Numbered from the stretch's first letter, positions 11,984 through 25,338 are shown. The stretch: DNA of 64,000 nucleotides from Fragilaria crotonensis (GCA_022925895.1 JAKSYS010000066.1:1-64000), one strand, 5' to 3'. Notes: generated by a model from the letters alone, not told the origin. Numbers and translations are program-made.

Positions 11984-14900
11984 CTAGGCGCTGCCTTCCA
12001 CGAACTCACTCGTTATGAGCGTGCGTTGCCTCGAGAGTGCGCACGGAAAGGGCCGGGCCACAGTCAGCTCGACCAACCTCGAACTGAAACCATTGGCTAT
12101 GGTACCCGATGACTTGCGATACAAAAATCGTTTAGATTCCAGAGCCTCCGGTTGCTGGGTACTGCCCAACGGTGCGTCCACTCCTGCGATGTCGACATGC
12201 ACCATCGAAACATCCAGGTATGTAACATGTTCTTGCTTGTCTTTTGGGTCTTCAATCTGGTAACCGATTCGAAAGACAACGGACACATCGTCCATCGTAA
12301 GTGCCGCCATCAATGGCCTTCCGAACTCACTACAAATCCTATCGGCAAGTGAGATGGCATCAGATAATTTAGATCCAACGGCAAGAGCACCTTGCACGAC
12401 AGATAGGGGACGCGACATATGCAAGGACTGTCCCACTCAAGAAAAGTAGGTATGGATGTGCTCTCCAGAAAACGTTTTGGTTTCAAACCGGATAGACAAA
12501 CTCGAACGTAGCATTTTGTCGGAGAACTTGCTCCTTTGCTCCTTCAACAGCTGATAAATTGGAGGATGCCGGCGTGCATTATTCGCCGCGTCATTCTCTG
12601 TGAGACGCAACATGCTATCCGCAAGTTTGGTCATATCACTATTCAGGCAGGCCGACGCCATCCGAAGTGCCGCTGCTTCGGCAGCTAGACGTTTTCGAGC
12701 GGGGTGTTGGAGGTGATAAGGACGGTTGGCGCTCAACGAACTGTGTTCTTCAACGACAACCATGACAACACGCAGTAGCGATTCAAGCCGCGAGAACGTC
12801 AAGTCTTCGTTTCCCTCTTCCTTTTGAAATAGGGAGATGGATTCCTTAGACGCCGCAACAAGTTTGTTGCACATTACCTGAACTGTGGGCTGTGACAGCT
12901 TTCCCGATGATGTCCTTTTTGCTTCTTGTCCGAACATGATCGACGGTTGTAAAAAGTCGCGAGCAAACGCCATAACCTGAAGGTTTCCCCGATCTGGATG
13001 TCCTTGTTCCTGTCCGATCGTACCTAACCAAAGGGACCTCTTTGAATCGTTCCAAAGAACGAATTCAGATGGTGTCCAAACATTCCGGAGATGCGGGAGA
13101 GAATCTGACACAGTTATGGCACAAAGGATTAGAGTCTCTGCCGCTTCAAGCCACTGACCCTTGGATTCGTGCAGCAATTTCAAGGTGTTCAACCATCTAA
13201 GTCTCTGTAATGGCGATCCTTCGGCAGAAAAGTAGTTTGCAGCTTCAAATAACGACTCTTCGTCTGCGTCGAAGGCCCTAGATTCATCGGCAACAACAGG
13301 TATCCGAGTACCGACGATCGTCAGCTTGCTCTTTCGCAGTTTCAATTCCACCAAGACACCATCGATGATGGCTTGACAGCTTCGACAAAAAACAGATAGG
13401 ATGGGAGAGAGCTGGGGGTCAACTCTGTCGTCGTCCAAAGGGTTTGCATCTTCGATATCGGCAAGTGCTCTTCGCAAAGGCCAAACCACCTGTTCAATAT
13501 CACTGAACTCCGCCACAAGGCCCGCAACGCTGTACAGGCCTATTTCCCTCGCCACAACCTCAGGAAGCACTGTCGCGAAGACAATTGCGATATCATCTAC
13601 TGTCCCCCTTCTAGCGAATGATTCACCAAGAAGAGAAATTGCAAAGTCAACAGCAATTGAACGAACCGAAAGCGAGATTGAGTTCATGAGCGTTTGTATA
13701 ACCCTGATCCAATGCTGCAGACTGTCGCCAGTAACTTCCAAAAAGAGTTTGGCTCCAAATTTTTCAAGAGCTTGCAGTGCGCCGCCAACCGTTCGGAGGT
13801 GCGTGACCGCAGATTGGGGCACTGTCAGAATTTGCAGCAAAAGGTCGACAGTTCCCTGAGCCATCTTCTTCAGCTCACGGGGATGCTTCATGATCGTAGA
13901 AGTGCACTCATCGATGACAAGAATGATAGAAGCGCAAATCGAGTTGAAACTCTCTTGGAGAACCCATGGAAGTAAGCTCGAGTCCAACGAGTTCGCACCA
14001 CTTGTTGATTCTTTTACCAAGCACTGAAACGTCGAGCTACTCAACCTTAGCAACCGAATGATGCGGTGAATTGCAAAGTCACTCTCCGCCCAGCGTATTC
14101 TCTAAAAGTCGAACGCAAAATACTCTCCGGAGCTTCCTGAAGAATGTAGCTAAAACTGACAAGCCAAAGGGATCGAATCTTGTGAGTTGATTCCATCCTG
14201 GCCAGCCAACGCACACTCGAAACGGACTTTTCCAAGATCGAGCCCATAACCAAAGATGCAATGCGACTTCGGCATTGCTCAGTTTGGAATCTACTGTCCA
14301 TAGCATGTCGACGAACCAGCAATTCATGTACACATGCGATGGAATGCAGTCCGATAGATTGAAACAGAAGGAGATCATGTTTCGTGAGTGTATGTCCAGG
14401 ACGCGTTTGAAGGGGGCTGTCGGATGGAATCAAATGCTGGCTTGTCTCGATGTGAGCAATTGCTTCGGAAACAAAGACCTCACATGAAAGAGAGCATATC
14501 ATCAAGCTCTCACTGACAAGTAATTCCGCAAGCCAACCACAATTCGGAAGCAGATCAACGCCACGATGTTTGGTCGCCGCAACCTCAATCCCAATTTTAC
14601 TTGCGGTTGAGAACTGCTCTGTCCAGGAAAGTGGGCTTTGCCTACTTCCTGGCTTCCATTCAGTAAATTTCTTTGGAAAGTTGATTGCCAGATAGGGTCC
14701 AATAGTCGAGAAACGTTCCACTGCCCTGAGACGTAGCTGTCGTGAAGATCGGATTGTGTGGATCGAGTCAGGCGTCCAGGTGAAGGACCCTTCTTTCTCG
14801 ATGCCCACAACAAACGTTTCCGCATCTCGAAGCACCTTGAAAAACTTTTGAACTAGTTCAGCTAATTGTTGAGGATGCAGAACCGAAGCAAGTCCAATGA

Positions 14901-17900
14901 GGAAGTCCAGTGCAGTATCCATGGAATCAAGTGCCATTGACAATGCTTCATCCTTTTCATCTCCAGAATCTGCTTCGCCCAGAAGACAACTAGCGAGGAC
15001 ACCCATGAAAGGGAAAAGAATTTCCATATGACTAGTGTCAAAGATGATGCGTGAGATGGACGGATGTTGTGGTAGCATTGGGGAGCACCGCAGGATAAGG
15101 GACTTCAAACAAAGGGGAAGGAGGATATCCATATGGACGTAAAATCCGAAGATAGGAGAGCCGCTATCTTCGTGCCGCACCCTAAGAGGAGGAAAAGCGC
15201 TGTCCTTGCTTGCAGAATCAATAGACATGCGACGCAGCCAAGCCTTGACCCAGAGTGCCATGATTGGCTCGTATGCGAAAACATGTGACGTTGCCTCGTT
15301 GGTATTCAAATGACCGTAAGAGAACGGCAGCAAGATGCATGACGCTTCTCCACGAAAGACTGCATCCTCCTTCCTTTCAGATCTGTATGCGTCGTCAGGC
15401 TGCCCATCTCCAGAATCGTATTCATCATCTGACCCCCTGCAGCACAATGGTGCCTCTGATCGGACCACTAGTAAATTCCTGAGTAAAGACCGTCTTTCGC
15501 TTCTTTTTGTCGCTGTTGAACCCAATTTTAGGCAGGTCGTAAGGCTTGTTTTGTGGACTGTTTGCGTCATTCATAACCGAAACTGACGGAGCAATGCACG
15601 GTGCTATGATTGTCTGTGCAGCCATCCTCACGCGCTTGGCGATATTGGAATCAGAAAAGGAATTAAGCTCCAAGGGGTCCTGCGTCTCCCTCTTTACCAC
15701 CGCAGGAATGTCGATGACACTACCAATATCGTCATCGATTCCTCCCCATGTCGCACTGGCCAAAATTGATGGCGGTCCCTCAGCCTTACTATCTTTCCCG
15801 GCGTACGTGAACGACGTAACGACAGTCTCATCATCGTCAACTAAGTGTGAAAAACGAGCCCCAGTTTGATAGTGCTCTGCTTCTGCTTTCCAGCGGTCTG
15901 TTTTTGGTCGCACCGTAAGCTACGCGAGATAGAGGAGCAGCTGTAACGTTCATCTTGGAAACGGTTCTCGAGAGACGCAGGTCGATTTCTGCGCGAACCG
16001 AGTCTTTAGCCCTGAGGTGGACCGCACCTCCGTCAGTTTCACGACTCTCCAATTCATCCTCGACGAAGTCGCCACGAGCTGCGCCAGATTTTTCATTCGC
16101 CGTTTGGTCTGAGCGCGTCCTTGCAAGAGGAATCATTGTTGGACCTCGCGATCCGTCTGCGTATCGATCGGCAATTGACACCGTTTCATCCTTGTACGAA
16201 GAGGTGAAAAGGTTTTCATCAAAGCCATCGATGACGTCCTTAACAAAATATTCGATACGTTGCACCGCTGTATCCGCATCTGATCGCGATGCTAACGAGA
16301 GCTTAACTTTCTTCAGCAACTCGAACATGCTCTGCAAGTTGTCCATTAGAAATTTTGCATTGTCGTCCCTGCTGTCGTCCCCGGACAAGAAAGTAGAAAC
16401 AAAGATCTCCTTCCTATCGTGGTTCACAAGGTTGCATAAGTGAACGAAGAGAAACAAGTGGAAACTTCCGAGAAGGTCGCTATCTGAGGCAGTCGCAAAT
16501 AGCTGGTAGAAGGGAATCGTTAGATCCACAATCGGTTCGGCAGTTTTCGACTTTCCAAGCACACTTCTCGATGGCACTAGCGACAACGTACGGAACGCGT
16601 CGTTTCTATCCAGATTGAGCGGGAAGTCCCTAAGCGCCGTCGCAGCAGTGGGGTCTGCCACATGGAGGCTGCTGAGCAGACGCGTCTCAAACTGAAGTTG
16701 GCAATCTCCAAGCTTGAGGCGGTGACTGCCATTTGGAATGATAGTAGTTACGCGGACACCGGAACTTGCTTCACGTGTAGAAGAGCTGCTCAAGGGAACA
16801 CTTGTCTTTGCAATTATCTGAACGGTTACATCACCGTCCTCTACGTCCACCTCCACGAGGCTAAACTGAAGCTGGAAGGTGCCGTCCACAATCATCGGCA
16901 GACGCATCTTGATCTCGTCACGGAAAACCACACCATCACGGGATGGAATGGACTTGTCCGTGATTTTGGGGGTTACCTTCGAGAACACGTCGTCCAATAT
17001 TGGTGGACCCGCCCACGGAACTGGATTGTATAATGATTTCATCGGTTCCAAATCTTCATCCTCGTTCATGCTTGCGAAGCGAACTAGCCTGACACGTACA
17101 GCGTAGCGAGACTTGACGTCCGTCTTATGACGCCCTTTCCCAACATCTTTGCTCGGAAATTTGAGAACGCGAGGGTAAATGAATAGCACATTGTGAATGG
17201 AACGAGTTGACAACGGTGGGTCCACATCGTACTGTTTGTCGAATCTGGGCGGCAAGAACATCATCTCCCGAACCTCCGATGCTCCGAGGTAGCCTGATGG
17301 AACAGGCGTTTTGGGAAGACGAATCAAGTCCGACCGCTTTCTACCGTCGACTGCTGAAATCCCGTCGACAGACGACGGATTGACAGCAATGGCGCAATCT
17401 CCTGAGAAATCAACCAGCAGACGGGGTAGACTACTGTCCTTTGGTTCTTCAGACCCAAACGCGGCTGGATCTGTCATCATAGCTTGAGTGAAGTCGGAAC
17501 CAAGAAAGGAAGCAAAAACGAACGCACGACCAGTGACGCGAAGCGGCTCGCTATCCACCAACTTTGCGCGTGCCGAGGGTCGTATCTTGTTGAAGATTCC
17601 TTTTCGAGCTGGTTCGGTGTCTTCGAATTCACCGGAAGGGTCCGAGGAGACATCCGGCACGTTGCCAGGGATTTTCTGCCGCTCTTCCAATGCCATAGCG
17701 GTGATTCGTTCGAGAAATCGGCCTTGGTCTTCCGGAACAGATGGAACGCCATAGAGATGCATGAGCTGCTTGCTTCCGTTCGGCCACTTCATCTTGTCGT
17801 TCTGCATACCATCTGACTTGACGTTGCCAGTGTACATACGACTGGGACAGAAGGGTATCACTCCAAAGCTCAAGGGTGTCAGGAGTTGAGTCCCAAACTT

Positions 17901-18467
17901 CCCGAAGGCTTCTTCTGTTGAAGCAGTTGCAATCTCCGCCTCCGAAGAAAGGTCTCCACCAGCTACCCCTTTGACACCGCTCAGTTTACCCAGCTTGTTC
18001 TTGATTCGTCGGCCAATAGACTTCTTGATGGGTTGACCAGTCTTACCCGTTTCCTCAACTGAATGTGTGTCGGTCGACGAAGAGTCGAAATTGATCGGCG
18101 CAGAGACCCGATGCACTTGCAAAACGAGATGTAGCGATGCATCGCCACCGCTGAGGTGGAGTGGATCGTATGCGAAGAGTGCTTTATGTTTCCGCCGCCG
18201 CCAATCTTCAATCATGTCGGGGTCCAACTCGCCATCGTCTCGCCGCGCCGCGTCAAAATCGATCTTATTTTCCCAGTCACCCGCGGGAAAGGTATAATCT
18301 TCACTAAGCTTTCCATAAACCTGTCCCGGGCATGGGTTCCCCAAGCTGTAAAGGGTGAGAGTACAAACAAGTGGCTCCGCATCACCAACGTTCAAGTGAA
18401 CCCCCAACGGCGACGTCAGACAGTACAAGAGCCCGGGAGGTCGATCATAAAAGGTCGTGGTCGCCAT
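11984..18467 (-). CDS. DOCK-family guanine nucleotide exchange factor
   Basis: Probable Rho/Rac-type GTPase activator of the DOCK family, acting on actin or membrane dynamics. The first block (18467-15837, 876 residues) holds the C2-like DHR-1 domain from about residue 425, starting with NVLFIYPRVLKFPS, the hallmark of this domain. The last block (14053-11984) matches the DHR-2 catalytic region: PLQRLRWLNTLKLLHES, the LEAAETLILCA helix, HVTYLDVSMVHVD, and a final FLYRKSS...RTLITSE segment. Between them is helical repeat-like sequence. The open stretches overlap and change frame near 15840-15913, 15425-15570 and 14047-14110, and an in-frame TGA lies at 12437-12439. Short introns are plausible: 15841-15913 is a 73-base GT-AG candidate that keeps frame. 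Base errors are the other option. The family is established in animals, plants and protists; the substrate here is unknown. Confidence 0.8.
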
Positions 18468-18521
18468 CCCAAGGTGGAACTGTGTGTCGCACCCAATGGT
18501 GGCGCCAAGACGGAAAATCGG

Positions 18522-19487
18522 TTAGGTTCGATAGCGGCATATGCATTGCCCTTTGATTGAAAATGTTGTGCATTTTTCTTTAGCGAGAATAAGCTCCTTG
18601 CCGGCGAGCGGAAGATCATCATCTACAACAGCTTGTCCCAAGTTGTCGCTCGTTATGAGAACAATGAGTCGTGGACTCGCTTCCTCCCACTGTGTTTCGA
18701 GTCGAATCTCTTTTTCTTTTATTTGCATTTCTTCAGGAGTTGCGTTCGGAAATCCCACATCACATCGCATAGGCAAGCGCAGCTTACGGTTGGATAAGAG
18801 AGGCGGTGTATCTGGCAACACGTCTCGTGTCGCCTTAAATGGATCAATCGATCGATACCGACCGTCGCGTTTGGCATAGTTCCGCGTTCGCACCTCTGCT
18901 ATTACATCGGCATTCATACCCAGCGAGGGACTAAAACTCAATTGTCGAATGGTCTTGACTGATTGAAAGCGATGTAACAACTCAAGATGCTGCAGACTGG
19001 GAGACAATCGTTTTCTCATCGACACCTTCTTTTGCAGTTCCGCTCTCTGCGCCGTTTGATGCCATTCTTCCACAGAGACGGGAGGTATGGGATCAAAGAC
19101 AGTCCTGGTTGCAATATCAACCGTTTTAACTGACACGTGAAGAGCATCTTCGTCGATTTGAAAGTCGTGTTGCCGTTTATTCCGACGACGTTGACGCGTC
19201 GTAGAACGTGACGCAACGTTACGACTGACAAGGGGAGGCGACAACATGGCTCGCGTTGGTGTCTTGCGAGGGGTGTATTGAAGAGCCAAATGTCGAGTGT
19301 TTGGTATTGCATCATTTTGTGTCATGAGCTGCCTGGTGGGAGTGTATACAGCACTTGATCGAGCATTGGTGAAGTCAAGACGACCAGCGAGGAGCGATCC
19401 ATCGTCGATCGTTTCAATCGTTGGAGACTGATAGATGGCTGGAAAGTCACGACGAGAAACTTCCCGATGAGGCTGATTCGATCGCAT
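18522..19487 (-). CDS. Probable N-terminal exon of the DOCK gene
   Basis: A 321-residue open frame on the same strand, ending 54 bases before the ATG of the DOCK block. It starts at a good ATG (19487). The first half is basic and low in complexity (RQRRRNKRQ). The second half, from about residue 150, is more ordered, with DPFKATRDVLPDTPPLLSNR followed by an acidic/helical stretch ending in LIVLITSDNLGQAV, comparable in position to the conserved N-terminal block of zizimin-type DOCK proteins. A donor near 18625 and an acceptor near 18480 could join it to the next block; the ATG at 18467 would then be internal. As an independent gene it would be an unrecognised protein. Confidence 0.6.
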   Translation of the reverse strand: MRSNQPHREVSRRDFPAIYQSPTIETIDDGSLLAGRLDFTNARSSAVYTPTRQLMTQNDAIPNTRHLALQYTPRKTPTRAMLSPPLVSRNVASRSTTRQRRRNKRQHDFQIDEDALHVSVKTVDIATRTVFDPIPPVSVEEWHQTAQRAELQKKVSMRKRLSPSLQHLELLHRFQSVKTIRQLSFSPSLGMNADVIAEVRTRNYAKRDGRYRSIDPFKATRDVLPDTPPLLSNRKLRLPMRCDVGFPNATPEEMQIKEKEIRLETQWEEASPRLIVLITSDNLGQAVVDDDLPLAGKELILAKEKCTTFSIKGQCICRYRT

Positions 19488-21040
19488 GCTGGAATCTTAT
19501 CGCCCGGCGACGTCTTAACTCAGAGTTAGAAAGCAGCAAGACACAAGGCAGATTCTGCGACGAATTCCGGTGTGTTCACTAGCCTCAACGAGGAAATAAC
19601 AATCTGGATCTTGTTGCGCGCGCCGAATTCCCTTGTTTTTTGTCACGATAGCCGGCCAGAGGGGATATACAGTATCAGTTCACGCTTCTCGCAGCTGGCC
19701 GTGGATTGGATATGGGATATGGTTATGGACATTGGCGGGTTCACTATGCAACGGACGTACAGTGCCCCGGTACTGCCTACTGTCGATACAGTGCCGTGTA
19801 CTGTAAAAGCTGTATGTTGAGAATTGTGAAGGCACGGCCTATAGGCTAATGTCGTATCAAGTTGTACGAGTACTGGCAAATTGTGTTACTGTAGTATTAT
19901 GGTACGAATGTGGAATGTGTATGAGCAACAACAGCGCTAAGTCCAAACAATGATATTGGACCAGAGCGCACTGCGATGATAGCTGAGGGGAACCAGGTAT
20001 GCATATGTGCTAAAAATGGTAAATACACGCCATAACTCGTAAACCGTTGAGTTGTGATATGGACCACAGGGTAAACAACACTGATTTCCGTTTTGGAAGG
20101 GTTGGTGTTGTTGTTTGTGGGGGGGGGGGGGGCCTGTTCCAAGTGTGCAATCGGGCGTCAAGACGAATGAATTTCTCGACGCAGCTCTTCGCCACAGCCA
20201 TGAATGTTTCCATACACAAGCCGATCTTCTCGCGGAGTCCAATCGCACTATGTATTGTCATCACAGGTGATGTTGATTTCTAATTTGAGTAAGTCAAATT
20301 AGGATATGTACTATAAAGAGATTCTTTAAAAGTACAGTCATAAGTCGATAGTGCAAACAAAAGTAAGTATGCACAAACTGCTTTGGAGGTCAAATTGCAT
20401 TATGCGGCGAAGCTCCTCCTGAATATGTCTTTACCGGCACAGTATGGTACCAGTACTGGATTAATTCACTCTCACTCTGAATATTTAACACTAACACGTA
20501 TACAGTATAGTCATACGTTTGTTAAACTGATTGGAGATTGGACTACTACTACTATGTGATACCGGAAGAGCTTACTCTTCGAGAACAGAATACTTGAGCA
20601 CCACTTGGTACTGGAGTACTGGAGAAGCAGGTACAGTACTGAAATTCGAGTACAGTACTGTACCGATCTCCGATAATCCGCAAGATACTATATACTATTC
20701 ATATATGCATACATGTATGTACAGTATGTACAGTTAAATCATCATACCAAGCGAAACACCCTCATCACAGATACAGTGCGTAATACTATGCAGTGTACAC
20801 AACACTACCGGTGGATCCCAGAGCGCTTTCGTTGCTTTCTCCTCCCACCACATCCTCTGCCATCATCACAGCCCGCATACTTCATGATATACACAAAAAC
20901 CAACATATTACATCGAACAACAGCCAATTGTTCATTTGTGCAGAACTAGAAATCGCAAACGACAAGGATTTCTGAACCTCTCACTCATCGATCAAGATAT
21001 CAACAGCTCTCTCAGTCTTCTACAAACCCTGCATGTCAAA
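19488..21040. other. Intergenic region with divergent promoters
   Basis: About 1.55 kb between the divergent DOCK and Pol III genes, so both promoters should lie here. I found no gene. It contains a run of 14 G (20119-20132), many AGTACTGTAC/GTACTGGAGTAC strings between about 20440 and 20750, and a pyrimidine-rich stretch just before the Pol III start. Confidence 0.5.
20119..20132 (+). repeat. G14 homopolymer
   Basis: Fourteen consecutive G, following a TTG/GTT-rich stretch. It could form a quadruplex only intermolecularly or by slippage. Long homopolymers like this are often miscounted in assemblies. Confidence 0.9.
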
Positions 21041-24000
21041 ATGGCAACCCTTTCAAATTCAAATCGTCCAACGTTGGACAGTGACGACTTCCTGGATCCT
21101 CGCATCAAACAATTGGTTCGTGAGGACTTGGCTCCCAAGAAGATCTCCCACTTGCAATTTGGATTATTGAGTCCAGCGGAGATGCAACGCGTCGCCGAAT
21201 TTCAAGTTTGCTCTCGAGAACTATTTAGTATGCCGTCAGGACTCCTGCTGCGGGGTTGTTTGGATCCTCGATTGGGAGTTAGCGACAAGCACCTGCGCCA
21301 CTTGCAAGCGAAAGCTGGTCGATTGTGCTGGCCACTATGGATACATTCGTTTGGCGCTTCCAGTATTCCATATTGGGTTCATACGGCACACGTTGCACAT
21401 TCTGCAATGCATCTGCAAGACCTGCTCTCGAGTTCTGATTGCAGAGAGTGATCGCGAGGCCATTCTCAAAGATGAAACACCCTCGGACGGATGTTCTCGC
21501 CAAAGGTGCGACATTTAAGAAAACAAATGACAGGTGCAAGAAAGTCAAGCAATGTCCCTATTGTCACGCCATTAATGGGACTGTCAAGAAGATTACGGGC
21601 GCTCCGACGCTCAAAATAGTTCACGAGTGCTACAAGGGTCGGCAGGCACAAGACGAGTTGGAGGGACTGTCGAACCGACTCGAACATGCCATGACTCTTA
21701 ACAAGGATATTCAACCTCTCATTGAGTCAGCAGGACCACCGATCCAGGACTTGCTCCCACAGTCGTGCTGGAGCTCTTTAAGAAGATCACGGACGACGAC
21801 TGTGGATGCTGGCTGGATCCACTGATAGGTCGACCAGAAAATTTACTTCTGCAAAATCTCTTGGTGCCACCCGTCCCATTCGTCCATCAGTTGCCATGGA
21901 TGTTGGTGGCGGTTCTAATGAGGATGACTTGACGGTTAAGTTGCAAGAGATTATCGGAGTCAATGTCGCTCTCGAATTAGCATTGACGAAGGGGCTGCAC
22001 ACGCGCACTATCATGGACGAATGGGACTTTCTGCAGGTTCAAGTGGCACAATATATGAACGGTGAAATGCCAGGCCTGTTGCGGCCACTTGGGGTCAAGC
22101 CTATTCGAGGACTATGCCAGCGCCTGAAGGGTAAGCAGGGTCGGTTTCGTGGTAACTTGTCGGGAAAGCGCGTCGATTTTTCTGCCCGTACTGTTATCTC
22201 GCCAGATCCAAATTTGTGCGTCAACCAGGTTGGGGTTCCAGAGCGTATCGCCATCGTCATGACCTATCCTGAACAGGTTTCGAGGTACAATCTGGAGAAA
22301 TTGCGAGCGTGTGTGCGACGAGGGCCAAAGGTGCATCCCGGTGCCAATTTGATACGAATGGCTGGAGGCTTTGTGAAATCGTTGGCCTTTGGAGATCGTG
22401 CGAAAGCAGCCAAATCGCTTCGAATCGGCGACATCGTGGAACGTCACATGGAAGACGGAGATGTTGTTCTCTTCAATCGCCAGCCGTCTCTTCATAAGCA
22501 GTCTATCATGGCACATCGAGTCAAGGTGATGGATTGGCGCACGTTCCGATTCAACATTTGCGTCTGCGCGCCCTATAACGCGGATTTCGATGGTGACGAA
22601 ATGAATATGCACTTACCACAAAATGAGGAAGCTCGAGTCGAAGCGATTCTGCTCATGGGCGTGCACAACAACCTGGTAACTCCTCGTAACGGTGAGCCTT
22701 TGGTAGCCGCATCGCAAGATTTTCTTTCGGCTGCGTATCTCTTGACCCAGCGTGATCAGTTCTACACCCGCGCCGACTTTTGTCGCTTGGTTGCATATTT
22801 TGGAGATGCAGCTGAACAAATCGACTTGCCATACCCATCCATTTTGAAACCTGTCGAGCTTTGGACCGGCAAACAGGTTTTCTCCTGCATGATTCGCCCT
22901 CAAAAGGATTCGAAGGCCCTAGTGAGCTTTGAGATGAAGGAGAAGAATTATACTTCTGATCATCACTTTTGTCGAAACGATGGATGGGTCGCGTTTCGAA
23001 ATTCTGAACTTATCAGTGGAACAGTTGCCAAGAAGACGATTGGAGATGGATCTAAAACTGGCCTTTATACGTCTTGCTTCGTGATTGCGGCAATCTCGAA
23101 GCAGCTCGACTCCTGGATCGGTGGGCCAAATTTTGCTCTCGGTACTTCGGTCATCACAAAGGATTCTCCATGGGCATTTCTGACGTGACTCCGTCTGAGG
23201 AACTTAAGGCATTGAAACACGAGATTCTGTCGAATGGTTATCGCAAGGCTGCGGAAAACATTAAACTCTACGAAGAAGGCAATTTGGAGTTACGCCCAGG
23301 CTGCGACTTACTTCAGTCCTTGGAGGAGATTCTGAACGGAGTTCTGGGAAAATTGCGCGAGTCGGCTGGACAGGAGGCCATGAAGGCCCTGCCGTGGTCG
23401 AACACCCCGCGTATCATGGCGGAATGTGGCTCCAAGGAAGTCCCTTGAATATTTCGCAGATGATTGCCTGCGTGGGTCAACAAGCTGTCGGTGGAATGCG
23501 CATTCAGGATGGTTTGTGAACCGCACGCTTCCACATTTTGAGTATCATAGTCTGACTCCTGCTGCAAAGGGATTCGTGGCCAACTCTTTCTACACTGGAT
23601 TAACAGCAACAGAGTTTTCTTTCACACTCAAGGTGGCCGTGAAGGTCTTGTTGACACGGCCGTTAAGACCGCCGAGACCGGGTACATGGCTCGACGTCTC
23701 ATGAAGGCTCTTGAAGACCTTTCGCTTCAATATGACTCGTCAGTGCGGAACAGCGAAAACACTGTGGTCCAGTTTGTGTACGACGACAGCCTGAATCCAG
23801 CACAGATGGAAAACAACGACCGCCCTGTCGACTTTGATCGCCTCCGCCTTCATGTGAGCCAAATATTGCCCTGTCGGGATGAACGGCGGCTGCTGCCGGA
23901 CCAACTCCTCCATAGTGTGGAAACAATTCTCAAGAGCGCAGGCTTTCAAAACATTTTGCCCACTGGTCGTGTCTTTCACAACGATATTCGTGAATTCTTC

Positions 24001-25338
24001 ATGGGACTTTCGGAACAGCAGGAGAAGATTACTGAAGTTTATGCGGACAGTGACGACGTGGTTGAGCTCCTAACTTGGAACAGCTCTCGTATCACCGAAT
24101 CTCAGCTGGAAAAGATGATGGAAATTGCGCTCGATTCCTTCACCAAGGCGTACGTGGAAGCAGGCGAAGCCGTGGGGGCCATGGGTGCGCAAAGTATTAG
24201 TGAGCCTGGAACTCAGATGACTCTGAAAACGTTCCATTTCGCTGGTGTGTCATCCATGAACGTTACCCTGGGTGTTCCTCGACTCAAGGAAATTATCAAT
24301 GCGTCCAAGGTCATCTCCACTCCCATTATCACAGTACGTCTGAATCAAGATGACAACAAAGTTGGTGCTAGAATCGTCAAGGCCGGGATTGAGAAGACGA
24401 CCTTGGGCGAAATCTCTTCCCATCAAGGAAGTGTACTCCAGCCAGCCAATGTTACGTATCAATCAAACTCGACATGGAAACCATCGAGCAGCTGAAACTG
24501 AACATTGACGCAATGACAGTCCGTCGATCCATTTTGTTTGGTCAGAAGCGTCAAAGTCGCCCTGCCGTCCTGCGTTTGATCCAAGAGAAGCACATCAAAG
24601 TCAAGCGAGGTTCCAGTTCGAGACTGCGAGTTTACATCCCCACCAATCGCTGGGGTCGAAACAGTCCTCGACCATTCCTCCCACTACATTCTTCGTGATG
24701 CAGGCTCTGAAATCGGCACTCCCAAGTTGTGGTGCAGGGCATTGCCACTGTGAATCGCGCTGTCATTAATGAAGAAGAAAAGAATGGCAAAACATCGTAT
24801 CATTTGCTGGTGGAGGGGTATGGCTTGTCGGATGTCATGGCATCGCCGGTGTGGATGCATTCCACACGACGACGAATCATATTATTGAAGTGGAAGCAAC
24901 GCTTGGAGTCGAGGCCGCTCGATCTCAAATCTCTTCAGAAATCGCGTACATTATGAATGCCTATGGGATTGGTATTGATCATCGGCATTTGTTGTTACTG
25001 TCCGATGTCATGACGTTCAAAGGTGAAGTGCTCGGAATTACCCGATTCGGTGTGTCTAAAATGAAGGAGAGTGTTGATGCTGGCGTCCTTTGAAAAGACG
25101 ACGGATCATTTGTTTGATGCGGCCGTGCACGGTCGATCCGATGCCATTGTGGGTGAGTGAATGCATCATCATGGGCATACCAATCCCGCTCGGGACGGGA
25201 CTGTTCAAATTGTTGAAGAAGGCAACGGCTCCGGTCGCGCTGGGCGATACCGAGTACACGCGCCGGCCATTGCTGTTGGCAAGTTCAGGAAGTAATATTA
25301 TAGTTCTAGACACACAGTACAACATTGCAATGGTTTAG
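21041..25338 (+). CDS. RPC1: RNA polymerase III largest subunit (RPC1)
   Basis: Catalytic subunit of RNA polymerase III, which transcribes tRNA and 5S rRNA in the nucleus. It is collinear with the family from the N-terminal [20 protein letters not shown] and the DPRLGVSDK zinc-clamp region, through [20 protein letters not shown] and the metal-binding [12 protein letters not shown] (22577-22612), to the trigger-loop GEPGTQMT-type motif (24200) and the C-terminal [20 protein letters not shown]. Pol III rather than Pol II is indicated by the ending and the lack of heptad repeats. The longest unbroken part is 21806-23188. The frame changes about fourteen times, nearly always as if one base were missing (for example near 21288, 21475, 21755, 21880, 23062, 23430, 23513, 23625, 24420, 24466, 24725, 24840, 25075, 25155). 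Protein conservation continues across each change, which suggests assembly errors or a recently decayed copy. Confidence 0.92.

Noticed and set aside
24250-24460. Antisense genes opposite long coding regions (Pol III, PPR, S28 and others)
   Set aside because: These frames are short, start at non-ATG codons or mirror the codon structure of the real gene, and have no recognisable domain.
21041-25338. Programmed frameshifting in the Pol III gene
   Set aside because: Positions share no slippery motif, the required shifts look like random missing bases, and the number is far too high. Errors or decay fit better.
21041-25338. Tiny introns at each frame change in the Pol III gene
   Set aside because: No extra sequence is present at the changes; the protein alignment needs added rather than removed bases.
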